Below, piece after piece: positions 43,919 to 53,885 of a stretch of 64,000 nucleotides of DNA; position 1 is the first letter of the stretch, and each line of letters begins with the position of its first letter. Position numbers and translations under genes: made by a program. A model generated the notes under the pieces. It saw nothing but the letters and a program-made list of their open reading frames with translations, was not told the DNA's origin and made no database searches. The DNA lies in NCBI RefSeq assembly GCF_000242635.2, contig NC_017770.1:3112669-3176668 (forward strand). Direction: 5' to 3'. Source of the stretch: Solitalea canadensis DSM 3403 (lineage in GTDB: Bacteria > Bacteroidota > Bacteroidia > Sphingobacteriales > Sphingobacteriaceae).

Positions 43919-46900
43919 TTAGTCGCGAACAATGGTGATATAACCTTTATACAATTTTGAACCATTACCTAAATCAATGATATAATAATAGGTGTCTTCA
44001 TGTAGAGGTTCCCCATTAATGGTTCCATCCCACTCATTTAAATACCCTGATTTAGTATAGATCATTCGTCCTGCTTTGTCAAATATTTTGACAAGGTTGT
44101 TAGGATAGCTTTCAATGTTTCTAACTAGCCATTTATCATTGTATCCATCGCCATTAGGAGTAATAACATTGGTAGCATTAAGTTTGAAATCTTCAACCAC
44201 CTCAATTGTTATCGATTGCTCAACAACACATCCCTTAGCATTATATCCCTTCACTGAATAAGTTGTTGTTTGCATAGGGCGAACCTGTACCATCGGATCA
44301 TTTTTACTACCTATAATTCCGTCCACGTTTGCCCACTCGTAAGTAGTTGCATTACCTACCGCAGAAAGTTCAACTATGTCTCCTTTGGATATTTTCAATG
44401 AGGACACATTGCTCTTAACCGTAAAGATTGGTAATGCATTTACCGTTAGCTTAAATGATTGTTCAGCAAGATCAACTCCCCCATTAGCTACACCTCCATT
44501 GTCTTTTACGCTTACTTTAACAATTGCATCACCAACAGCGTTTGGAGCCAACACATAGCGAATAGTGGCTTTTCCGTTACTACCCTTAACAATTACAAGC
44601 TTGTCAAAGATGTTTCTATCAGACTGGATACTTAAGGTATAAGTTTGACCAGATTCAGGTCCGGCACTAATTCCAGTAACCGCAATTTGTTCTTCACCGG
44701 TAGTATGACAAAGTTCTTTATCACTTAGCGGATCAATTGTAGGTTTTTCGTTCACATCGTTAATCGTGATTACGAAAGTTTTCTCTAACCAAATATTACT
44801 TTGCGTGGTTGATCGAACACGAATATTAAATGTTGATTTTTGTTCAAAATCAAAGCTTCCTACTGTATTGATCGCATTACCATTAATAACAAATAATGCA
44901 TTATCGGTATCGCCAGAACCCGGTACTAACGAATAAGTATACGTTGCAGCAGGATTTCCTGATGTACTGCTCAATGAACCGGCAGATGATCCTGCAGGTC
45001 TGTTCTCATAAAGAGTAGCAGTCGCTAATATAATATCCGTTGGTGCCGCAGCTTTTACCTTCATCGTACCACCCACATAAGTAATGGTATAGTTGGTTGA
45101 TACTGCTCCATTAGCTGTAATAGTGTAATCACCCGTCAAGCTTGCTGACGTTGCTGTGGTCGAAACAGCAGGTTGTGCTGTTAGGCTATTATTATCATCA
45201 CCGTTTGCAAAGCCATTATAACTAACAGTTAAAGCAGGAACTGCATCACCTTCAAACATTTCTTTATTATCAGCAGTAATTGTCAACTGTTTAGGAGTGA
45301 TGGCAAAATTATCACCAACATAACTAATAGCATAGTTAGCGCCTGCACTTAAGCTTCCCTGGTTAATTGCATAAGTTGCAACATTTTCACCCGAAGTTCT
45401 AGCTAAAGCTCCTGTAAATGAATCTCCGGCAGCTAACGGGCCACCTGTAGTAATGCTATAAGCTAAAACAGGATCAGCTGAGCCATACTCTTTTGTTTGT
45501 CCGGCTGTTGCAGTTACTGTAATTGCTTTGGCTGTAATATCTCCGGAAACAGTGAATGTATTAAGAACATAATTGTTATTATCAGCTCCAGATAAAACTA
45601 AACCATTAATTGTAACAGGCTTAGCAACACCTACATCCTTTGAATTATACCTAGCAGAAGCATACTGTACCTGAACATCATCCGTTCCGACTAAACCATT
45701 TGCTGCGGTGAAGCCATTAAAGTTAACTACCGCTAAATCAGTTCCATCGTACACTTTACTGATTATTCCTGCAGTCGCAGTAATAGGTTTTGCAGTGATT
45801 TCACCAGTAGTAGTTGCACTGGTAGTGGTTAAGGTATAATAGTCTTTTTGCAAACCTGAAAGAACAAAACCATTTACAGTTATAGTTTTGCCAGCCCCTG
45901 TATTTTTATTATCATACTGAGCTGTTCCGGTAACAGTTACATCATCTGCTCCTACTAAACCATTTAACTGATAATTTGTAACTACAAGACTAGCTTGAGC
46001 ATCACCATTATATTGTTTTGTGATTACAGGAGCTGCATTTAACGATACTGTAATATCCTTACGGTTAATCGTTAACGTAGCTGTTGTAGATGCTGCAAGA
46101 TGATTTGCATCAGCAGCCTGTGCAGCTGTTATCGTAACCACACCCGGTTTATGAATAGTAACGGTACTACCAGTTATCGATGCGATTGTGGCATCACTAC
46201 TTGCATATGAAAATGCCCCTGTACTATTAGATGTTGGTGCATTTAGTGCAAAGTCAACATCTCCGTAGTTTTTGGTTAAAGTAGCAAATCCGCTTAATGT
46301 TGCTGGCTCGATAATACTGAATGTTTCAGTATGAATACATCCATTAGCATCGGTTACTGTTACCGTATAAGCTCCGGCAGCAAGACCTGATGCAGTTGCG
46401 CCAGTTCCACCGCTTGGTGCCCATGAATAGGTATAGGTTCCTGTACCACCTGTTACATTAACCGTTGCAGAACCATCATTACCACCTGCTGAACTAACAT
46501 TATTTTGTGACGTACTTGCAGCTAATATAGTTGGCTCAGTAATCATGAAGCTTTGGGTTGTAAAACAACCATTAGCATCAGTTACCGTTACCGTATAAGT
46601 TCCGGCAGTAAGACCTGTTGCTGTTGCAGCAGTACCTCCGCTTGGCGCCCATGCATACGTATAAATTCCGGTACCTCCGGTTACATTAACCGTTGCGCTT
46701 CCATTTGAACCACCATTACAACTCACATTTGTCTGCGATCCGGCAATAGCCACTAAAGCAGCTGGTTCGGTAATTGTAAAGCTCTGGGTTGCTGTACAAC
46801 CATTCGCGTCTGTTACCGTTATGGTATAGGTTCCAGCGGCAAGACCTGATGCGGTTGCAGCAGTTCCTCCACTTGGAGCCCATGCATAAGTATAAGTTCC

Positions 46901-49900
46901 GGTACCTCCTGTTACGTTTACGGTTGCAGAACCATTGCTTCCACCGTTACAAGATACATTGGTTTGTGATCCTGCTGAAGCAACTAATAAAGTTGGTTCG
47001 GTAATGGTGAAGCTTTGAGTGGTTGTACAACTGTTCGCATCGGTTACTGTTACTGTATAAGTTCCGGCTGCAAGTCCGGATGCGGTTGCAGCTGTTCCTC
47101 CGCTTGGAGCCCATGAATAAGTATATGCTCCAGTACCTCCGGTTACATTAACTGTTGCGCTTCCGTTTGACCCACCGTTACAGCTCACATTTGTTTGTGC
47201 TCCGACAGAAGCTACCAATGAAGCTGGTTCGGTAATGGTGAAGCTTTGAGTTGTTGTACAACTGTTTGCATCGGTTACCGTTACTGTATAGGTTCCCGCA
47301 GCAAGACCTGATGCAGTTGCAGCAGTACCTCCGCTTGGTGCCCAACTATAGTTATAGCCAGGAGTTCCTCCCGTTACACTCACCGTTGCCGTTCCGTTTG
47401 CTCCGCCGTTACAGCTTACATTCGTTTGAGAATTTGCCGTAGCCACTAACGCAGAAGGCTGAGTAATGGTGAAGCTTTGTGTATCGGTACATCCGTTTGC
47501 ATCGGTTACCGTTACGGTATAAGTTCCGGCAGTAAGACCTGTTGCTGTTGCAGCAGTGCCTCCACTTGGTGCCCATGAATAAGTATAGGTTCCGGTTCCT
47601 CCTGTTACGGCAACTGTAGCCGATCCGGTTGCAGAACCATTACAAGCAATATTGGTTTGTGCACTAGCTGTTGCATTTAATACCGCTGGCTCAGTAATGG
47701 TGAAGCTTTGAGTTGTTGTACAACTGTTCGCATCCGTTACCGTTACTGTATACGTTCCAGCTGCAAGACCGCTTGCTGTTGCTGCAGTGCCTCCGCTTGG
47801 TGCCCATGCATAAGTATAAGTTCCGGTACCTCCTGTTACGTTTACGGTTGCAGAACCATTGCTTCCACCGTTACAAGATACATTGGTTTGTGATCCTGCT
47901 GAAGCAACTAATAAAGTTGGTTCGGTAATGGTGAAGCTTTGAGTGGTTGTACAACTGTTCGCATCGGTTACTGTTACTGTATAAGTTCCGGCTGCAAGTC
48001 CGGATGCGGTTGCAGCTGTTCCTCCGCTTGGAGCCCATGAATAAGTATATGCTCCAGTACCTCCGGTTACATTAACTGTTGCGCTTCCGTTTGACCCACC
48101 GTTACAGCTCACATTTGTTTGTGCTCCGACAGAAGCTACCAATGAAGCTGGTTCGGTAATGGTGAAGCTTTGAGTTGTTGTACAACTGTTTGCATCGGTT
48201 ACCGTTACTGTATAGGTTCCCGCAGCAAGACCTGATGCAGTTGCAGCAGTACCTCCGCTTGGTGCCCAACTATAGTTATAGCCAGGAGTTCCTCCCGTTA
48301 CACTAACCGTTGCCGTTCCGTTTGCTCCGCCGTTACAGCTTACATTCGTTTGAGAATTTGCCGTAGCCACTAACGCAGAAGGCTGAGTAATGGTGAAGCT
48401 TTGTGTATCGGTACATCCGTTTGCATCGGTTACCGTTACGGTATAAGTTCCGGCAGTAAGACCTGTTGCTGTTGCAGCAGTGCCTCCACTTGGTGCCCAT
48501 GAATAAGTATAGGTTCCGGTTCCTCCTGTTACGGCAACTGTAGCCGATCCGGTTGCAGAACCATTACAAGCAATATTGGTTTGTGCACTAGCTGTTGCAT
48601 TTAATACCGCTGGCTCAGTAATGGTGAAGCTTTGAGTTGTTGTACAACTGTTCGCATCCGTTACCGTTACTGTATACGTTCCAGCTGCAAGACCGCTTGC
48701 TGTTGCTGCAGTGCCTCCGCTTGGTGCCCATGAATAAGTATATCCAGCAGTTCCTCCGGTTACAGCAACTGTTGCAGTTCCGTTTGTTCCACCGTTACAA
48801 GATACATTCGTTTGTGCTCCCGCTGAAGCTACTAATGAAGCAGGTTCGGTAATAGTGAAGCTTTGAGTGGTTGTACAAGTGTTCGCATCGGTTACTGTTA
48901 CCGTATAAGTTCCGGCTGCAAGACCTGTTGCTGTTGCAGCAGTGCCTCCGCTTGGAGCCCATGAATAGGTATATGCTCCAGTACCCCCGGTTACATTAAC
49001 TGTTGCGCTTCCGTTTGCTCCGCCGTTACAGCTCACATTTGTTTGCGCTCCTACTGAAGCTACCAACGAAGCTGGTTCGGTAATGGTAAAGCTTTGTGTT
49101 GTAGTACATCCATTTGCATCGGTTACTGTTACCGTATAGGTTCCCGCAGCAAGGCCTAATGCAGTTGCAGCAGTACCTCCGCTTGGTGCCCAACTATAAG
49201 TATAACCAGGTGTTCCTCCTGTTACGTTAACTTTTGCAGTTCCGTTTGCCCCTGCATGACAGCTTACATTCGTTTGTGTACCAGCTGAAGCGATTAAAGC
49301 TGAAGGCTGCGTAATGGTGAAGCTTTGTGTATCGGTACATCCGTTTGCATCGGTTACCGTTACGGTATATGTTCCGGCAGTAAGACCTGTTGCGGTTGCA
49401 GCAGTGCCTCCACTTGGTGCCCATGAATAGGTATATGTTCCTGTACCTCCCGTAGCACTAACTGTTGCACTTCCGGTTGCTCCTCCATTACAAGCAATAT
49501 TTGTTTGTGCTACAGGCGTTGCATTTAAAACAGAAGGCTCAGTAATGGTGAAACTTTGAGTTGTAGTACAACTGTTCGCATCCGTTACCGTTACTGTATA
49601 CGTTCCGGCTGCAAGACCGCTTGCGGTTGCAGCAGTGCCTCCGCTTGGTGCCCAACTATAAGTATAGCCAGAAGTTCCTCCGGTTACATTAACTGTTGCA
49701 GTTCCGTTTGTTCCGCCATTACAGCTTACATTCGTTTGTGCTCCCGCTGAAGCTACTAATGAAGCAGGTTCGGTAATTGTGAAGCTTTGAGTTGTTGTAC
49801 AAGCGTTACCATCGGTTACTGTTACCGTATAGGTTCCGGTTGCGAGACCTGATGCTGTTGCACCAGTACCTCCGCTTGGAGCCCATGAATAGGTATATGC

Positions 49901-52900
49901 TCCAGTACCACCGGTTACATTAACTGTTGCGCTTCCGTTTGCTCCGCCATTACAGCTTACATTCGTTTGCGCTCCTACTGAAGCTACCAACGAAGCAGGT
50001 TCAGTAATGGTAAAGCTTTGGGTAGCTGTACATCCGTTTGCATCGGTTACCGTTACTGTATAGGTTCCCGCAGCAAGGCCTGATGCGGTTGCTCCAGTAC
50101 CTCCACTTGGTGCCCAACTATAGGTATAGCCAGGAGTTCCTCCCGTTACGTTAACTTTTGCAGTTCCGTTTGCCCCGCCGTTACAGCTTACGTTCATTTG
50201 TGTGCCAGCTGAAGCGATTAAAGCTGAAGGCTGAGTAATGGTGAAGCTTTGTGTATCGGTACATCCGTTTGCATCGGTTACCGTTACGGTATAAGTTCCG
50301 GTAGTAAGACCTGTTGCTGTTGCAGCAGTGCCTCCACTTGGTGCCCATGAATAAGTATAGCTTCCGGTTCCTCCGGTAGCACTAACTGTTGCGCTTCCGG
50401 TGGCAGAACCATTACAAGCAATGTTAGTTTGTGCTAAAGGTGTTGCTACTAAAGCTGCAGGCTCGGTAATAGTAAAGCTTTGGGTATCAGTACATCCGTT
50501 TGCATCGGTTACCGTTACGGTATACGTTCCCGCTGAAAGTCCTGTTGCGGTTGCTCCTGTGCCTCCGCTTGGTGCCCAACTATAAGTATAACTTGAAGTT
50601 CCTCCTGTTACATTAACCGTTGCACTTCCGTTTGTTCCGCCATTACAGCTTACATTCGTTTGTGCTCCGGCTGAAGCTACGAGTAAGGTTGGTTCTGTTA
50701 TCGTGAAGCTTTGAGTGGTTGTACAACTGTTCGCATCGGTTACCGTTACCGTATAGGTTCCAGCCGTAAGACCTGTTGCGGTTGCAGCAGTACCTCCGCT
50801 TGGAGCCCATGAATAAGTGTAACCTGAAGTTCCTCCTGTTACACTCACTGTTGCCGTTCCGTTTGCTCCGCCGTTACAGCTTACATCCGTTTTTGATCCG
50901 ACTGAAGCTACCAATGAAGTTGGTTCGGTAATAGTGAAGCTTTGTGTTGTAGTACAACTGTTAGCATCCGTTATTGTTACCGTATAGGTTCCAGCCGTGA
51001 GACCTGTTGCTGTTGCTGCAGTGCCTCCACTTGGTGCCCATGAGTAAGTATAAGTTCCTGTTCCGCCTGTTACACCAACTGTTGCGCTTCCTGTTGCATC
51101 TCCATTACAAGCAATGTTTGTTTGTGCGACAGGTGCTGCTACTAAAGCAGCTGGTTCTGTAATTGTGAAACTTTGGGTATCAGTACATCCATTCGCATCG
51201 GTTACCGTTACGGTATACGTTCCGGCAGTAAGACCTGTTGCTGTTGCAGCAGTACCTCCGCTTGGTGCCCATGAATACGTATAAGTTCCTGTTCCCCCCG
51301 TAGCGCTAACTGTTGCGCTTCCGGTTGCTCCTCCATTACAAGCAATATTGGTTTGTGAGACAGCGGTTGCACTTAATGCTGTTACTGGCTCTACAATAGT
51401 AAAGCTTTGAGTATCAGTACATGCGTTTGCATCGGTAACTGTAACCGTATATGTTCCGGCTGCTAGTCCTGTTGCTGTTGCAGCAGTTCCTCCGCTTGGT
51501 GCCCATGAGTAGGTATATCCAGCAGTTCCTCCTGTTACGCTAACTGTTGCAGTACCGTTTGCCCCACCGTTACAACTTACATTTGTTTGTGAAGCAGCCG
51601 TGGCTACTAAAGGTGATAAAGGCTGATTTACAGCAATAGATCTTGTAATCTGGCAAGAATTATTATCCGTTACTGTTACTGTATAAGTTCCCGTAGCAAG
51701 TCCTGATGCAGTTGCTGCAGTACCTCCACTTGGAGCCCATGAATAAGTATATGGTCCAGTTCCTCCTGAAGCCACTACCGTAGCAGTTCCGTTAGTTCCT
51801 CCATTACAGCTCACATCTGTTCGTGTAATGGTGCCATCCAATGCCGATAAAGGCTGATTTACAGTAACGGTTCTTGTTATCTGGCAAAGTTTGGAATCTC
51901 TTATTGTTACGGTATACGTTCCGGCTGCCAGACCTGTTGCTGTAGCATTTGAACCGCCACTAGGACTCCATGAATAAGTGTATGGGGGAGTTCCGCCTGA
52001 TGCCAAAACTGTAGCTGTTCCGTTAGCTCCTCCAAAACAACTTACATCTGTTTTTGATGCTGATGCTGTTAAAGCAGAAGGTTCAGTAATAAAGAAACTT
52101 TGAGTTGTACTACAGTTATTCGCATCTCTAACCGTTACGGTGTAACTCCCTGCAGGTAAACCTGATGCAGTTGCAGCAGTTCCTCCGCTTGGGGCCCAAC
52201 TATAAGTATAACCAGGAGTTCCTCCCGTTACATTAACTGTTGCTGTTCCATTTGCTCCTCCATTACAAGAAACATTGTTTATTGTTCCTGCAGAAGCAAC
52301 TAAAGCTGTTGGTTGGTTGATTGTAAAGTTTTTAGTTATAGATACTGAAGCAGCATCAGTGATTGTTACTGTATAACTTCCTGCTGCAAGATTTGAAGCA
52401 GTTGCTCCAGATCCTCCGCTAGGAGACCACGAATAGGCATAAGGAGGAGTACCTCCGGATGCAACTACACCGGCAGATCCCGTGGTTGCTCCATTACACA
52501 AAATATCTGTTTGTGAGGTAGTAGCTACCAGTGGTGGCGCTGTTACAGTAAAGACCGGATTATTACCTGGAAACTCTGTTCCATTAGGGTTAAGGTCTTT
52601 TACAGCTGCTTCATCTCCAGACCAATTTGCTGTATTACTAATGGCACTTAACAGCTGGGCTTTTGTACCAGACAACGTACCAGTATATACCATGTTATCA
52701 GCATGCAATGATACGCCTGTTAAAGCAAGAGCCGTTGTTCCGCTTGTTAACGAGGCTGGCAAATAAGAGGTTGTAGCTGAAACAGTTGCTCCGGCAGTAT
52801 TAAGCCAAACGCCATTTGTTCCGGTTGACCAGTTGGCAAATCCGTATATAAAAGAAGGAGATGCTTCTGATCCGGAATATATAAACCAATTATCACCTCC

Positions 52901-53299
52901 ACTTGCAATAGGGGCACCAGACCATCCGGAAGGGGTTACTGTTCCATAGGAACTTAATCCACCAGTGACTGCTCCGCCTGCTGCAATGGTTATTTTAATC
53001 AATGTACCCGCAGGAACAGTTGTTGTTATGCCCCAGGTAATTAAACCTTCAGCTACTGTGTTACTCTGATTAAAACCACCTGCTTCTAGCCACCCTTTGT
53101 CTGTTATATAAACAGTTTGACCAGCAGTAATGCTGGCCAAAGTAACAATAGCTATCTCATCATTAGTTCCATCAGAGTTTACACCTACAATGGCTATATC
53201 CCCTGATGTTATTTGTGCATTACTTTCTAAGGCAAAACAAATTGCACATAGAAAGAACACTGTGCTAAAGACTATAGAAAATAGACTGTTTTTTTTCAT
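43919..53299 (-). CDS. Giant T9SS-exported adhesin with 27 SprB repeats and type B sorting domain
   Basis: About 3126 residues. I use the ATG at 53299 (MKKNSLFSIVFSTVFFLCAI, signal peptide to about residue 29). The open TTG at 53362 lies inside the upstream gene and is rejected. Order: an N-terminal domain (about 30-250, GDIAIVGVNSDGTNDEIAIV, an LTD-like exported domain); 27 SprB repeats of about 77 residues (about 255-2335), each with GGTxxYTYSWAPSGGTAATA and two Cys; a Big-like and several YDG/MBG domains (about 2336-2755); a cadherin-like segment (FVITINDVNEKP); and a C-terminal gliding-motility/T9SS type B domain from about 3045 (NVITPNGDGYNDKWLV, ending YKGYITIVRD). It is probably a filamentous surface adhesin for gliding or attachment. 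Confidence 0.95.
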   Translation of the reverse strand: MKKNSLFSIVFSTVFFLCAICFALESNAQITSGDIAIVGVNSDGTNDEIAIVTLASITAGQTVYITDKGWLEAGGFNQSNTVAEGLITWGITTTVPAGTLIKITIAAGGAVTGGLSSYGTVTPSGWSGAPIASGGDNWFIYSGSEASPSFIYGFANWSTGTNGVWLNTAGATVSATTSYLPASLTSGTTALALTGVSLHADNMVYTGTLSGTKAQLLSAISNTANWSGDEAAVKDLNPNGTEFPGNNPVFTVTAPPLVATTSQTDILCNGATTGSAGVVASGGTPPYAYSWSPSGGSGATASNLAAGSYTVTITDAASVSITKNFTINQPTALVASAGTINNVSCNGGANGTATVNVTGGTPGYTYSWAPSGGTAATASGLPAGSYTVTVRDANNCSTTQSFFITEPSALTASASKTDVSCFGGANGTATVLASGGTPPYTYSWSPSGGSNATATGLAAGTYTVTIRDSKLCQITRTVTVNQPLSALDGTITRTDVSCNGGTNGTATVVASGGTGPYTYSWAPSGGTAATASGLATGTYTVTVTDNNSCQITRSIAVNQPLSPLVATAASQTNVSCNGGANGTATVSVTGGTAGYTYSWAPSGGTAATATGLAAGTYTVTVTDANACTDTQSFTIVEPVTALSATAVSQTNIACNGGATGSATVSATGGTGTYTYSWAPSGGTAATATGLTAGTYTVTVTDANGCTDTQSFTITEPAALVAAPVAQTNIACNGDATGSATVGVTGGTGTYTYSWAPSGGTAATATGLTAGTYTVTITDANSCTTTQSFTITEPTSLVASVGSKTDVSCNGGANGTATVSVTGGTSGYTYSWAPSGGTAATATGLTAGTYTVTVTDANSCTTTQSFTITEPTLLVASAGAQTNVSCNGGTNGSATVNVTGGTSSYTYSWAPSGGTGATATGLSAGTYTVTVTDANGCTDTQSFTITEPAALVATPLAQTNIACNGSATGSATVSATGGTGSYTYSWAPSGGTAATATGLTTGTYTVTVTDANGCTDTQSFTITQPSALIASAGTQMNVSCNGGANGTAKVNVTGGTPGYTYSWAPSGGTGATASGLAAGTYTVTVTDANGCTATQSFTITEPASLVASVGAQTNVSCNGGANGSATVNVTGGTGAYTYSWAPSGGTGATASGLATGTYTVTVTDGNACTTTQSFTITEPASLVASAGAQTNVSCNGGTNGTATVNVTGGTSGYTYSWAPSGGTAATASGLAAGTYTVTVTDANSCTTTQSFTITEPSVLNATPVAQTNIACNGGATGSATVSATGGTGTYTYSWAPSGGTAATATGLTAGTYTVTVTDANGCTDTQSFTITQPSALIASAGTQTNVSCHAGANGTAKVNVTGGTPGYTYSWAPSGGTAATALGLAAGTYTVTVTDANGCTTTQSFTITEPASLVASVGAQTNVSCNGGANGSATVNVTGGTGAYTYSWAPSGGTAATATGLAAGTYTVTVTDANTCTTTQSFTITEPASLVASAGAQTNVSCNGGTNGTATVAVTGGTAGYTYSWAPSGGTAATASGLAAGTYTVTVTDANSCTTTQSFTITEPAVLNATASAQTNIACNGSATGSATVAVTGGTGTYTYSWAPSGGTAATATGLTAGTYTVTVTDANGCTDTQSFTITQPSALVATANSQTNVSCNGGANGTATVSVTGGTPGYNYSWAPSGGTAATASGLAAGTYTVTVTDANSCTTTQSFTITEPASLVASVGAQTNVSCNGGSNGSATVNVTGGTGAYTYSWAPSGGTAATASGLAAGTYTVTVTDANSCTTTQSFTITEPTLLVASAGSQTNVSCNGGSNGSATVNVTGGTGTYTYAWAPSGGTAATASGLAAGTYTVTVTDANSCTTTQSFTITEPAVLNATASAQTNIACNGSATGSATVAVTGGTGTYTYSWAPSGGTAATATGLTAGTYTVTVTDANGCTDTQSFTITQPSALVATANSQTNVSCNGGANGTATVSVTGGTPGYNYSWAPSGGTAATASGLAAGTYTVTVTDANSCTTTQSFTITEPASLVASVGAQTNVSCNGGSNGSATVNVTGGTGAYTYSWAPSGGTAATASGLAAGTYTVTVTDANSCTTTQSFTITEPTLLVASAGSQTNVSCNGGSNGSATVNVTGGTGTYTYAWAPSGGTAATASGLAAGTYTITVTDANGCTATQSFTITEPAALVAIAGSQTNVSCNGGSNGSATVNVTGGTGIYTYAWAPSGGTAATATGLTAGTYTVTVTDANGCFTTQSFMITEPTILAASTSQNNVSSAGGNDGSATVNVTGGTGTYTYSWAPSGGTGATASGLAAGAYTVTVTDANGCIHTETFSIIEPATLSGFATLTKNYGDVDFALNAPTSNSTGAFSYASSDATIASITGSTVTIHKPGVVTITAAQAADANHLAASTTATLTINRKDITVSLNAAPVITKQYNGDAQASLVVTNYQLNGLVGADDVTVTGTAQYDNKNTGAGKTITVNGFVLSGLQKDYYTLTTTSATTTGEITAKPITATAGIISKVYDGTDLAVVNFNGFTAANGLVGTDDVQVQYASARYNSKDVGVAKPVTINGLVLSGADNNNYVLNTFTVSGDITAKAITVTATAGQTKEYGSADPVLAYSITTGGPLAAGDSFTGALARTSGENVATYAINQGSLSAGANYAISYVGDNFAITPKQLTITADNKEMFEGDAVPALTVSYNGFANGDDNNSLTAQPAVSTTATSASLTGDYTITANGAVSTNYTITYVGGTMKVKAAAPTDIILATATLYENRPAGSSAGSLSSTSGNPAATYTYSLVPGSGDTDNALFVINGNAINTVGSFDFEQKSTFNIRVRSTTQSNIWLEKTFVITINDVNEKPTIDPLSDKELCHTTGEEQIAVTGISAGPESGQTYTLSIQSDRNIFDKLVIVKGSNGKATIRYVLAPNAVGDAIVKVSVKDNGGVANGGVDLAEQSFKLTVNALPIFTVKSNVSSLKISKGDIVELSAVGNATTYEWANVDGIIGSKNDPMVQVRPMQTTTYSVKGYNAKGCVVEQSITIEVVEDFKLNATNVITPNGDGYNDKWLVRNIESYPNNLVKIFDKAGRMIYTKSGYLNEWDGTINGEPLHEDTYYYIIDLGNGSKLYKGYITIVRD
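46290..52535 (-). repeat. Coding tandem array of 27 SprB units (231-bp period)
   Basis: I count 27 successive units in the translated protein, most of exactly 77 codons. Units 10-25 (about 46722-50417) repeat in groups of four, giving a 924-bp higher-order period. For example GTAATGGTGAAGCTTTGTGT recurs at 47463, 48387 and 50235, each a multiple of 924 apart, with a near-identical copy at 49311. Confidence 0.93.
46878..48732 (-). repeat. Near-identical tandem duplication of 924 bp inside the SprB array
   Basis: About 46878-47808 and 47802-48732 read the same at offset 924. The one difference I found is C at 47381 against A at 48305. Identity ends at GCCCATGCATAAG versus GCCCATGAATAAG on the right side, and similarity drops left of 46878. 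It corresponds to units 18-21 and 22-25. Confidence 0.88.
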
Positions 53300-53327
53300 A
53301 ATAAATGTTAGGACAAAAACCAGGTTG

Positions 53328-53885
53328 TTAATTTCTAGAAGGATAGACTCCTTCAAGTGCAATACAGTAGTTCATTGCCAAATAAGGCTGCATATTATTA
53401 TGTGGTTGACTTCCACCTGCTATTCCTATCGTACTAACTACTGAGCCATTATTTAGTTGAATAGTTGGATTTGTAGCTACAAAGCCATTAGAAGGATCGC
53501 CGTTAATATCCATAACCCCACCAATAGAATTACCGGCAACTGGTGTATGTACATTAGCATCTCCTGCATTAACATTAAGAACAGAAGTAGCCACATGATT
53601 ATGTGCTGGCATTTCTGTTATAATTAAAGTGTGATGCTCTTCTCCACCTATTTCACCTATGTAATGATTAGACAAACCCGGGCCTTGACCTTGACCTATT
53701 GCCACCCTACCTTGCAAGTTCGGTAATGCAAAAGTTGTTTGGCCGTTTCCTCCATACGTAGTTCCTAATAAAGAGAAAAGTGCAGTGTTTGAAGAAATAG
53801 CTAAAAGTTGTCCATTACAAAGTGCCCATCCACGTGGTGCCCAAGGAAATCCAAAAAGTTGAATCTGTCCGACAAAAGGTTCCAT
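53328..53885 (-). CDS. Phage-tail-collar-domain protein (microcystin-dependent-protein-like)
   Basis: 185 residues, ATG start. The Tail_Collar domain is at about 5-62 (VGQIQLFGFPWAPRGWALCN, GQLLAISSNTALFSLLGTTY, GGNGQTTFALPNLQGRVAIG). A Gly-rich region with EIGGEEHHTLIITEMPAHNH follows, and the C-terminal signature is NNMQPYLAMNYCIALEGVYP. In phages the domain trimerises at fibre tips; stand-alone bacterial copies are common and uncharacterised. No signal peptide or other phage gene is nearby. The stop codon is only 28 bp from the giant adhesin ATG, so the two and porP/sprF look like one operon. Confidence 0.93.
   Translation of the reverse strand: MEPFVGQIQLFGFPWAPRGWALCNGQLLAISSNTALFSLLGTTYGGNGQTTFALPNLQGRVAIGQGQGPGLSNHYIGEIGGEEHHTLIITEMPAHNHVATSVLNVNAGDANVHTPVAGNSIGGVMDINGDPSNGFVATNPTIQLNNGSVVSTIGIAGGSQPHNNMQPYLAMNYCIALEGVYPSRN

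Noticed and set aside
46789-49750. Repeated short plus-strand ORFs of 60-71 codons inside the array
   Set aside because: They are antisense shadows of the repeat units, recurring with the same period, and have low-complexity Leu/Arg/Tyr composition.
46290-52535. Regular 231-bp repeats that could be read as a CRISPR-like or satellite array
   Set aside because: The whole stretch is one open frame encoding SprB units; there are no unique spacers and no cas genes.
53300-53362. TTG start extending the giant adhesin into the tail-collar gene
   Set aside because: It would overlap the upstream coding sequence and precede the clear signal peptide that begins at the ATG at 53299.
53328-53885. Tail-collar protein as evidence of a prophage
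   Set aside because: No other phage structural, replication or integrase gene is near. Stand-alone tail-collar proteins are common in this phylum.
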